Notes under the pieces: model-generated
Told to the model about the DNA's origin: nothing
The model's input: only the letters and a program-made list of their open reading frames with translations
Database searches by the model: none
NCBI RefSeq assembly: GCF_008107625.1
Contig: NZ_SDKK01000006.1
Span: 81,148-121,965, forward strand
Direction: 5' to 3'
DNA: 40,818 nucleotides
Origin: Zoogloea oleivorans
Lineage (GTDB): Bacteria > Pseudomonadota > Gammaproteobacteria > Burkholderiales > Rhodocyclaceae
Made by a program: the position numbers and the translations under genes
Shown here: piece by piece, positions 11,388-18,045 of the stretch
How positions within the stretch are numbered: the stretch's first letter is position 1
Layout: each line of letters starts with the position of its first letter

Positions 11388-12368
11388 ATGGGCAAGGACA
11401 AGCGCAGCACCGGACTCGACGCCCTCAAGGCCCTCAGGAACCGCGTTCCCTCGGCAATCAGCCCGCGACCGAAGCCGGCCGTCAAGGCAGTTCCAGCCGA
11501 ACCCGACGACAGCACGCTGTTTCGCAGCGAGGTCGGCCGCATTCAGCCCCTGCGCAGCGCGGGGCAGGCCGAACTCGGCATCCCGAAGCCCGCACCGGTG
11601 CCGCGTCCACAGATCGTCGAAGCCGAAGCAGACACCCCGCGCCGTGCCCCGCGCATCGACGAGAACGACCCGCTGGCCGTGTTCCGTGCCGCCCTCGGCG
11701 ACATTGCCCCGATCAAGGACTTCAACCGCGCCGACCTGAGCCTGCAGCGCCAGCAGATCAATGCCCAGGTGCGTGCCGTGGACCAATGGGAAGCGCCGCC
11801 CGTCCAGGCCATCGACGAACGCATCCTCCGTGATCCAACCAAGCTCTTCCGCCACATCGCCGGCGAAGTAGCCCCCCTCAAGGACAAGAACCTCGCCGAC
11901 GTCGCCCGCCCCGTGCCCGCACCACGGCCCCTCAAGCGCGAAGAAGACGAACGCGAAGTGCTGCGTGAAGCCCTTGAAGCGCCCCTCACCTTCGAGGACC
12001 GCCTCGACACCGGCGACGAAGCGGCCTACCTGCGTAGCGGCCTGCCGCGCCGGGTTCTCACCGACCTGCGCCGCGGACGCTGGGTCGTGCAGGGCGAACT
12101 CGACCTCCACGGCCTGACCCGCGACGAAGCCCGCGCCAGCCTGGCCCACTTCATCGCCGCCTCCCTCCAGCAGGGTCGCCGCTGCCTGCGCGTCATCCAC
12201 GGCAAGGGCCACGGCTCACCGGGACGCATCCCGGTGCTCAAGCACCTGTCGCGCGGCTGGCTCGCCCAGCGGGAAGACATCCTCGCCTTCTGCCAGGCCC
12301 GCCCTCACGACGGTGGCGACGGTGCACTGCTGGTGCTGCTGCAGGCCGGCTCCGCCCTGCGTGGCTAG
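11388..12368 (+). CDS. Smr-domain protein, SmrB-like, with triplicated N-terminal motif
   Basis: This 326-residue protein ends in an Smr nuclease domain (about 230-320) with the DLHGLT motif at 239-244 and HGKGHGSPG at 271-279. An LRRG segment precedes the domain, as in E. coli SmrB, the ribosome-collision endonuclease. SmrB is about 180 residues, so this protein has a much longer front half. That half holds three copies of the short SmrB/SmrA N-terminal motif: residues 41-58 (DSTLFRSEVGRIQPLRSA), 94-112 (DPLAVFRAALGDIAPIKDF) and 149-168 (DPTKLFRHIAGEVAPLKDKN), joined by Pro-rich linkers. In SmrB this region is thought to help dock on the ribosome. That role for all three copies is inference. 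The ATG at 11388 follows the trxB terminator, so it has its own transcript. Confidence 0.85.
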   Translation: MGKDKRSTGLDALKALRNRVPSAISPRPKPAVKAVPAEPDDSTLFRSEVGRIQPLRSAGQAELGIPKPAPVPRPQIVEAEADTPRRAPRIDENDPLAVFRAALGDIAPIKDFNRADLSLQRQQINAQVRAVDQWEAPPVQAIDERILRDPTKLFRHIAGEVAPLKDKNLADVARPVPAPRPLKREEDEREVLREALEAPLTFEDRLDTGDEAAYLRSGLPRRVLTDLRRGRWVVQGELDLHGLTRDEARASLAHFIAASLQQGRRCLRVIHGKGHGSPGRIPVLKHLSRGWLAQREDILAFCQARPHDGGDGALLVLLQAGSALRG

Positions 12369-12404
12369 AGCAGCGTCCCCTCGCCCCAAAAAGCCCTTCT
12401 CCAT

Positions 12405-12424
12405 CAGCGTATTAGAATACGCTG
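12405..12424. promoter_or_regulatory. 20-bp inverted repeat, possible operator
   Basis: Two perfect 9-base arms (cagcgtatt and aatacgctg) flank AG. A TAGAAT hexamer that could be a -10 element lies inside the palindrome at 12413-12418. No T-run follows, so it is more likely an operator than a terminator. It sits 36 bases after the Smr gene and upstream of nosZ. Confidence 0.4.
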
Positions 12425-12474
12425 TAGACACCACACTCCTTTTCCGCGCATTTTCCCGTCGTCTTCGGTGATTC

Positions 12475-12516
12475 TTGCCCACGGTCAATTTTTTTCCCGG
12501 GCCACGCACCTAAAGT
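12475..12516 (+). promoter_or_regulatory. FNR/DNR-like class II promoter of nosZ
   Basis: TTGCC-CACG-GTCAA at 12475-12488 has one mismatch to the FNR/DNR consensus TTGAY-N4-RTCAA. A TAAAGT hexamer lies at 12511-12516. Centring the box at -41.5, the standard class II position, puts the -10 hexamer exactly there and the start of transcription at about 12523. This leaves a leader of about 117 bases. Binding by FNR, DNR or NnrR is inferred. Confidence 0.55.
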
Positions 12517-12519
12517 TCG

Positions 12520-12554
12520 CTGCGACAGATTGCCGCAGGGACAGCGTGTCGCAG
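12520..12554 (+). other. Inverted repeat at the predicted 5' end of the nosZ mRNA
   Basis: Perfect 8-base arms (ctgcgaca at 12520-12527, tgtcgcag at 12547-12554) enclose 19 bases. If transcription starts near 12523 the stem would form almost at the 5' end of the message. A protective or regulatory role is speculative. Confidence 0.35.
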
Positions 12555-12639
12555 CCCGACCTCTCCGCTCCCTGCTTCGTCTACCAACGCCGCCAGTGCG
12601 GCAAGTTCGCTTCAGGCCCAGGGATTACGGAGACCAACA

Positions 12640-14589
12640 ATGAGCACCGAAGACATCAAGCACGACGATCAAACCGCCGTTCCGGCACGCCGCAAATTCC
12701 TGAACACCGCCGCCCTCGCCGGCCTCGCCGGTGCAGGCCTTTCCGTTGGCCTGTCCGCCTGCAAACAGGAAGCGGCTGCACCCGCCGCCGGCGCACCTGC
12801 CGGTGCCGCTCCGGCCGCACATGCAGCAGGGGAGTTCGGCAAGTACGAAGTCGCCCCCGGCCAGCTCGATGAATACTATTCCTTCTCCAGCGGCGGTCAC
12901 TCCGGCGAAGTGCGCATCTACGGCCTGCCTTCCGGCCGCCTGTTCAAGCGCATTCCGGTGTTCAACATGGACTGCCTGGTCGGCTGGGGCATCACCAACG
13001 AATCCAAGGCGATCCTCGGCACCAAGGCCGACGGCAGCCTGAAGTACCACACCGGCGACACCCACCACGTTCACCAGACCTACGTGGACGGCATGTACGA
13101 CTGCAAGTACATGTTCGTGAACGACAAGATCCATAGCCGTCTGGCGCGCATCCGCATGGACACCATGGAATGCGACAAGATCACCGAGTTGCCCAACATC
13201 CAGGGCTTCCACGGCACCTTCCCGGACAAGCGCGATCCGGTCGATGAAAAGATCAACCACACCACCCGCGTGTTCTGCGGCGCCGAGTTCTCCATTCCGC
13301 TGCCCAACGACGGCAACGACATGAACGACCCGACCAAGTACCACTCGCTGTTCACCTGCGTGGATTCCGAATCCATGGAAGTGCGCTGGCAGGTACTGAT
13401 CGACGGCAACTGCGACCTGGTGGCCACCTCCTACGACGGCAAGCTGGCTGCCACCAACCAGTACAACACCGAGATGGGCGCGCACTACCAGGACATGATG
13501 TCGTCCGAGCACGATGCCTGCCTGTTCTTCAACATTGCCCGCATCGAAGAAGCGGTCAAGGCCGGCAAGACTCGCACCTACGGCAGCTCCAAGGTGCCCG
13601 TCGTCGATGGCACCAAGGCCGCCAACCAGGACCCGAAAACCGCGCTGACCTGCTCGGTGCCGATTCCGAAGAACCCGCACGGCGTCAACGCCAGCCCGGA
13701 CGGCAAGTACTTCGTGTGCTCCGGCAAGCTCTCCCCCACCGCCAGCGTCATCCAGCACGACCTCGTGCTGAAGTGGTTCAACGGCGAGCTGAAGGAAGCC
13801 CGCGAAGCCGTCGTCGCCGAACCGGAAATCGGCCTCGGCCCCCTGCACACCGGCTTCGACAACAAGGGCAACGCCTTCACCACCCTGTTCCTCGACAGCC
13901 AGATCGTGAAGTGGAACGTCGAAGCGGCAATCCAGTCCTTCAAGGGCGACAAGAACGCCAAGGTCGTGCTTGACCGGGTGGACGTGCAATACCAGCCGGG
14001 CCACGGCTTCACCTCCATGGGCGAAACCAAGGCGCCGGACGGCAAGTACTTCCTGTCCGACAACAAGTTCTCCAAGGATCGTTTCCTGCCGGTCGGCCCG
14101 CTGCACCCCGAAACCGCCCAGCTGATCGACATCAGCGGCGACAAGATGAAGGTCGTGGCCGATCACGCCGTGTATTCCGAGCCGCACGACTCCATCATCG
14201 TCCGTCGCGACCTCGTCAAGACCCGCCAGGTCTACAACCTCGACGAATTCCCGAACGCCGTGAAGGACGCGAAGGAATCGGGCGTCTTCCGCAATGGCAA
14301 CAAGGTCACCGTGAAGATGGTGTCGCAGGCACCGTCGTTCAGCCTGCCGGAATTCACCGTCAAGAAGGGCGATGAAGTCACCCTCATCCTCACCAACCTC
14401 GACAAGGTCGAAGACTTGACCCACGGCTTCGCGATTCCGAAGTACGACATCAACTTCCTCGTCAATCCGCAGGAAACCAAGTCGGTCACCTTCAAGGTCG
14501 ACAAGCTCGGCGTCTACTGGTGCTACTGCACCAACTTCTGCCACGCGCTGCACCTCGAAATGCGCTCGCGGATGATCGTCGAGAAGTAA
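12640..14589 (+). CDS. nosZ: Nitrous oxide reductase NosZ (Tat-exported, possible lipoprotein)
   Basis: NosZ reduces N2O to N2 in the periplasm using the CuA and CuZ copper centres. The 649-residue precursor has a Tat signal (ARRKFL, twin Arg 17-18), as in nosR-linked NosZ. The signal ends in LSAC41, a good lipobox, followed by an Ala/Pro/Gly-rich linker. The beta-propeller carries the CuZ histidine motifs (DTHHVH, NPHGV, LGPLHTGFD, SEPHD). The C-terminal cupredoxin has the CuA ligands H595, C630, C634, H638 and M641 (CTNFCHALHLEM). Asn632 stands where Paracoccus-type enzymes have Trp, a residue that binds only through its backbone. RBS ACGGAG precedes the ATG and a strong terminator follows. 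It lies upstream of nosR, the reverse of the textbook nosRZ order. Confidence 0.97.
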   Translation: MSTEDIKHDDQTAVPARRKFLNTAALAGLAGAGLSVGLSACKQEAAAPAAGAPAGAAPAAHAAGEFGKYEVAPGQLDEYYSFSSGGHSGEVRIYGLPSGRLFKRIPVFNMDCLVGWGITNESKAILGTKADGSLKYHTGDTHHVHQTYVDGMYDCKYMFVNDKIHSRLARIRMDTMECDKITELPNIQGFHGTFPDKRDPVDEKINHTTRVFCGAEFSIPLPNDGNDMNDPTKYHSLFTCVDSESMEVRWQVLIDGNCDLVATSYDGKLAATNQYNTEMGAHYQDMMSSEHDACLFFNIARIEEAVKAGKTRTYGSSKVPVVDGTKAANQDPKTALTCSVPIPKNPHGVNASPDGKYFVCSGKLSPTASVIQHDLVLKWFNGELKEAREAVVAEPEIGLGPLHTGFDNKGNAFTTLFLDSQIVKWNVEAAIQSFKGDKNAKVVLDRVDVQYQPGHGFTSMGETKAPDGKYFLSDNKFSKDRFLPVGPLHPETAQLIDISGDKMKVVADHAVYSEPHDSIIVRRDLVKTRQVYNLDEFPNAVKDAKESGVFRNGNKVTVKMVSQAPSFSLPEFTVKKGDEVTLILTNLDKVEDLTHGFAIPKYDINFLVNPQETKSVTFKVDKLGVYWCYCTNFCHALHLEMRSRMIVEK

Positions 14590-14618
14590 GCAAGAGTTCC
14601 TTATCGAAGCTGTAATTT

Positions 14619-14646
14619 GGGGAGACGTCCGCGTCTCCCCTTTTTT
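14619..14646 (+). terminator. Rho-independent terminator of nosZ
   Basis: A perfect 9-bp stem (ggggagacg with cgtctcccc) and TCCG loop are followed by TTTTTT, 30 bases after the nosZ stop. nosR therefore probably needs its own promoter. Confidence 0.93.
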
Positions 14647-14672
14647 CGTTCCAGCCCGGCCTCTGCGGCAAA

Positions 14673-14714
14673 TTGACCCAGCTTAAGGCGCCCCGCGCCA
14701 CCGAACATCAGAAT
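14673..14714 (+). promoter_or_regulatory. FNR/DNR-like promoter of nosR
   Basis: TTGAC-CCAG-CTTAA at 14673-14686 has a perfect left half and two mismatches in the right half of the FNR/DNR box. A CAGAAT hexamer at 14709-14714 lies exactly at -12 to -7 if the box is centred at -41.5. That places the start of transcription at about 14721, 25 bases before the nosR ATG. The match is weaker than that of nosZ, but the geometry is identical. Confidence 0.4.
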
Positions 14715-14745
14715 CCGTTGACATACTGATTAGCGGAGTCACTCG

Positions 14746-16929
14746 ATGCTCTCCCTGCGCGCCCTGCGCCGTCTCCTCCCCTGTTTCGCCTCTGCCCTGC
14801 TGAGCGGTACCGCGCTCGCCGACACCTACGAAGTCAAGCTCCCGCCGGAGCTGTCCACCGCACCGAAGATGTGCGACTACACCCCGTGCAAGGACGTCAT
14901 GCCCGGCGCCACCTCGTTTTCCGAGCGCCGCGGCCAGCCGCCCTTCGTCGAAGCCTACAAGGACGAAGCCGGACAGAAAAAGCTCCTCGGCTACGTCATG
15001 CTGTCCACCGACATCACTGACATTCCGGCCTACTCAGGCAAGCCGGTCGTCACACTGATCGGCATGGACACCACCGGCCACTTCACCGGCGTCAAGATCC
15101 TCAAGCACTCCGAACCCATCCTGCTGCTCGGCATCCCCGAAACTGCGCTGGTCAAGTTCAACAACCAGTACCTCGGCAAGTTCGTCGGCGACAACATCGA
15201 GATCGGCAAATCCCGCCCCGACGAGCACCTCATCGGCCTCGACGCCATCACCGGCGCCACCGTCACCGTCATCGCCCAGAACCAGGTGATGATGACCTCC
15301 GGCAACGAAGTCGCCCGGCAGGTCGGCATCCTCAAACCGGTGCATCGCCCGCAGGCCAGATTCATCGCCTCCACCGCCACCCCCAGCTGGGCCGATCTGG
15401 TGGAAGACGGCAGCGTCCAGCGCCTTGTCGTCAAGGCCGAAGAGGTTGGCCTCAAGAGCGACGGCCGCCCCTACATGGACTTGTGGTTCGGCTACCTCAA
15501 CGAGCCCGCCATCGGCCGGGCCATCCTGGGCAAGTATGCCTACGACGGCCTGATGAGCCGCCTGTTGCCCGGCGAACACGCCATCTTCATCGTCAAGACG
15601 GCCGGCATGGACTCCTTCAAGGGCTCCGGCTTCGTGCGCGGCGGCCTCTACGACCGGGTCCAGGTGCGCCAGGACAAGGACAGCTTCACCTTCCGCGACC
15701 TCGACTACGTGAACCTGTGGGGCGTGTCCGCCCCCGGCGCACCGGCCTTCGACGAATCGGCCATCTTCATCATCCGCGGCAAGAGCTTCTCGGCTGCCTA
15801 CCCCTGGAAGCTGGTCTTCCTCGGCAACAAGATCGACAAGGAAACCTCCGCCAAGACCTTCGCCAACTTCGACAAGGAATACTGGCTCGACGCCAAATAC
15901 CTCGAAGGCGGCCGCCCGCTCGTCATCAAGCCCGACCCCACCTGGCTCAAGGTGTGGAAGGAGCGCGCCGTCGAAATCGGCGCCTTCACCGTCTTCCTGC
16001 TGCTGATTTCGGCCGCCTACGCCAGCCGCGACAAGCTGGTACGCCGCTCCACCCACAAGAACAAGTGGCCGGTGAATGCCTTCAAATACACCGCCTGGGT
16101 GGTGTCCATCGGCTTCGTCGGCTTCACCGCCATGGCCCAGCCCTCCATCACCCAGGTGCTCACCTGGTTCCACTCCCTGCTCTTCCAGTGGAAGTGGGAG
16201 CTGTTCCTGTCCGATCCGCTGATCTTCGTCTTCTGGATCTTCATCATCGTCACGGTCTTCGTGTGGGGCCGCGGCTTCTTCTGCGGCTGGCTGTGCCCCT
16301 TCGGGTCCCTGTCGGAGCTGCTCTACAAGATCGGCCAGGCCGTCGGCCTCAAGCGCTTCCAGTTCCACCTGCCGCAAAAGCTGCACGACAAGCTCAAGTG
16401 GGTGAAATACGCCGTCTTCTTCGGCCTGCTGGCGGTGTCCTTCTTCAACATGGGCCTGGCCGAAAAGCTCGCTGAAGTCGAACCCTTCAAGACCACCTTC
16501 CTCGTCGGCATCATGAACCGCAGCTGGCCCTACAGCCTGTTCGCCGCCGGTTTGCTGGGCCTGTCGATCTTCACCGAGCGGCCCTTCTGCAAATACCTGT
16601 GCCCGCTGGGCGCCGCGCTGGCCATGCCGACCACCTTCCGCTGGTTCGGACTCAAGCGGAAGGACGAATGCACCTCGTGCAAGGCCTGCGCCAAGGGCTG
16701 CGGCTCGCTGGCCATCGACACCAAGGGCAACATCGACCAGCGTGAATGCATGCTGTGCCTCGACTGCATGGTTCTCTACTACGACGACCACGCCTGCCCG
16801 CCGCTGGCCCAGGAGCGCAAGCGCCGCACCAAGGCCGGCCAGCCCCTCACCCCGATCAATGGCAAGGGCTACTACATCCCGATCCACCCGGTTCCCGCCG
16901 ACAAGAAGCAGGAAGGTGCCGCAGCATGA
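14746..16929 (+). CDS. nosR: NosR, electron donor and regulator for N2O reduction
   Basis: NosR is a membrane flavo-iron-sulfur protein thought to feed quinol electrons to NosZ and needed for nos expression. The 727-residue protein has a signal peptide (cleavage near ALA, residue 25). A periplasmic FMN-binding domain follows, with the TGAT motif at 169-172, where Thr172 should carry covalent FMN. Membrane helices occupy about 405-620, with two CxxxCP motifs (FFCGWLCPFG and FCKYLCPLG). A cytoplasmic two-cluster ferredoxin region starts at Cys642 (CTSCKACAKGC, then CMLCLDC). The length fits the family. The start follows GGAG. Its stop overlaps the next ATG as ATGA. Confidence 0.96.
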   Translation: MLSLRALRRLLPCFASALLSGTALADTYEVKLPPELSTAPKMCDYTPCKDVMPGATSFSERRGQPPFVEAYKDEAGQKKLLGYVMLSTDITDIPAYSGKPVVTLIGMDTTGHFTGVKILKHSEPILLLGIPETALVKFNNQYLGKFVGDNIEIGKSRPDEHLIGLDAITGATVTVIAQNQVMMTSGNEVARQVGILKPVHRPQARFIASTATPSWADLVEDGSVQRLVVKAEEVGLKSDGRPYMDLWFGYLNEPAIGRAILGKYAYDGLMSRLLPGEHAIFIVKTAGMDSFKGSGFVRGGLYDRVQVRQDKDSFTFRDLDYVNLWGVSAPGAPAFDESAIFIIRGKSFSAAYPWKLVFLGNKIDKETSAKTFANFDKEYWLDAKYLEGGRPLVIKPDPTWLKVWKERAVEIGAFTVFLLLISAAYASRDKLVRRSTHKNKWPVNAFKYTAWVVSIGFVGFTAMAQPSITQVLTWFHSLLFQWKWELFLSDPLIFVFWIFIIVTVFVWGRGFFCGWLCPFGSLSELLYKIGQAVGLKRFQFHLPQKLHDKLKWVKYAVFFGLLAVSFFNMGLAEKLAEVEPFKTTFLVGIMNRSWPYSLFAAGLLGLSIFTERPFCKYLCPLGAALAMPTTFRWFGLKRKDECTSCKACAKGCGSLAIDTKGNIDQRECMLCLDCMVLYYDDHACPPLAQERKRRTKAGQPLTPINGKGYYIPIHPVPADKKQEGAAA

Positions 16930-17348
16930 CCATCGCCGACAAGACCGAACTCCGCCAGCCCGCTTACGGCAACGCCCACGGCCTCAAATGGTTGGCTGCC
17001 GAAGCCTGGGATCACCTGTGGCCGTGGGCCGGCCGCGGCCAGCCGGCGCGCAAGCTTATTCAGGGTGCAGGCTTTGCACTGGCCATCGCCGCCACGGTGG
17101 CGTGGGTGCTGGCCGCCATGGGCCGCCTCGAAGCCGGCGCCATCATCGGCTGGTGGTTTGGCTGGAGCGTGCTGGAAGTCTTCGTCCGCCTCGACGCCAA
17201 GCCCTACGTCAAGGAAGGCCCCTGGTGGGGCCACCTGTACCGCCGCGCGACGGTGATGGACATGATCTGCTACGTGAGCTTCAAGAATTTGCTCATCGGG
17301 GCTGTGTTGTTCATCGGCTTGAAGAGCATCGGCGCCCTGCAAGTATAG
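16926..17348 (+). CDS. Small membrane protein coupled to nosR, unknown function
   Basis: The 140-residue product begins at an ATG overlapping the nosR stop, so it is co-translated with nosR. It has three likely membrane segments, at about 45-65, 70-90 and 112-137, separated by an aromatic and charged loop (RLDAKPYVKEGPWWGHLYRR). I do not recognise a named family. Its coupling suggests it belongs to the NosR electron-transfer complex, but this is inference from position alone. A hairpin at 17358-17383 follows. Confidence 0.8.
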   Translation: MTIADKTELRQPAYGNAHGLKWLAAEAWDHLWPWAGRGQPARKLIQGAGFALAIAATVAWVLAAMGRLEAGAIIGWWFGWSVLEVFVRLDAKPYVKEGPWWGHLYRRATVMDMICYVSFKNLLIGAVLFIGLKSIGALQV

Positions 17349-17357
17349 AGGCGACGT

Positions 17358-17383
17358 GCAGGGGCAAACTCAGTCGCCCCTGC
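17358..17383. terminator. Terminator-like hairpin after the nosR operon
   Basis: Perfect 8-bp arms (gcaggggc and gcccctgc) enclose a 10-base loop. The following bases (aaatccttt) contain only a short T-run, so termination efficiency is uncertain. It separates the nos genes from the 21-bp array. Confidence 0.5.
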
Positions 17384-17391
17384 AAATCCTT

Positions 17392-17580
17392 TCCCGACTG
17401 GCCCAAAGCGTCTCACGATTAATCGGAACACACTTCCGACGGGTCGAAACACTTATCCAGACTATCGAAAGACCTTTCCGATAGCCCAGAACATTGTTCC
17501 GACGACGCTCAAGACAGTTCCGGACTATCGGAACGTTTATACGGCCAGTCGGAAGACAGTTCTGGCCGGTCACAAGACAT
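17392..17580. repeat. Nine-unit 21-bp palindromic tandem array
   Basis: Nine diverged units of exactly 21 bp, with no insertions or deletions, fill 189 bases. Units start at 17392, 17413, 17434, 17455, 17476, 17497, 17518, 17539 and 17560. The consensus is TTCCGACTAGTCGGAA followed by a spacer GACAG. The first 16 bases are a perfect palindrome. Unit positions 12, 15 and 16 are invariant (C, A, A), and positions 4 and 5 match in eight of nine. Twenty-one bp is two helical turns, so all palindromes face the same side of the DNA. On the minus strand the array is an open frame of heptapeptides (17585 to 17370, 71 codons), starting directly after the HicA-like stop. Whether it is read as protein or acts as DNA or RNA is unknown. 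Confidence 0.85.
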
Positions 17581-17585
17581 ATCAT

Positions 17586-17864
17586 TCAGCCCCGTTCTGC
17601 ATCGTAGGCCGACAAACTCACTCCCGCAGCCGCCAGACATTCCCGCAGGTGCTTCACTTCGGTCTTGAGAAACTCGTTGCCGTGATGCGGGTGATGCACG
17701 AAGAACTCGTGGCGGTTCAAAACAATGCGAAAGCGCGCCCCGTGGCTGGGATCGATGCTCGCGCCGAGGTGATTGAGCAGGGATTCGACCTCGCGCCACT
17801 GGATGTTGCTGCTGATGGGGTCGCGAAAGATCGCTTCGAGAACATTGCGGTGTTTGTGGCTCAT
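17586..17864 (-). CDS. HicA-like protein without HicB partner
   Basis: A 92-residue protein resembling the HicA-family mRNA interferase toxins of the longer type. It has an N-terminal MSHKHRNVLEAIF helix, then QWREVESLLNHLGA, a strand region FRIVLNRHEFFVHHPH and a final KTEVKHLRECLAAAGV helix. The usual Gly-Ser-His of HicA is replaced by GARF, so activity is uncertain. GGAGG stands 8 bases before the ATG. No hicB follows. Instead the stop is directly followed (TGAATG) by the open frame that runs through the 21-bp array. Toxin function is a family-level guess. Confidence 0.65.
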   Translation of the reverse strand: MSHKHRNVLEAIFRDPISSNIQWREVESLLNHLGASIDPSHGARFRIVLNRHEFFVHHPHHGNEFLKTEVKHLRECLAAAGVSLSAYDAERG

Positions 17865-18045
17865 GGCATGGTCCTCCCGTTGATTGTGCCGGTCATTCTT
17901 GCACCGGCAGGGCCGCCCGGGTATGCGCAAACGCAACATCCATCGAAACGATGTCACCCCCCACTTGACCGGAAAGCCCAAATATTCATAGGCCCGGCCT
18001 GCTGCGGTCGCTATCATGCGCGACTTCTCTGTGCATTCCCCACCC

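Noticed and set aside
14718-14723. TTGACA as the -35 box of nosR
   Set aside because: At 17-base spacing the -10 would overlap the start codon, leaving no leader. The FNR-like site fits better.
16742-17422. Long alternative frames over nosR and its coupled gene
   Set aside because: They are Arg/Pro-rich shadow frames of GC-rich coding sequence, with no family features.
17370-17585. 71-codon minus-strand frame across the 21-bp array as a confirmed gene
   Set aside because: Because 21 is a multiple of three, a consensus without stop codons keeps a frame open automatically. I list it only as part of the repeat.
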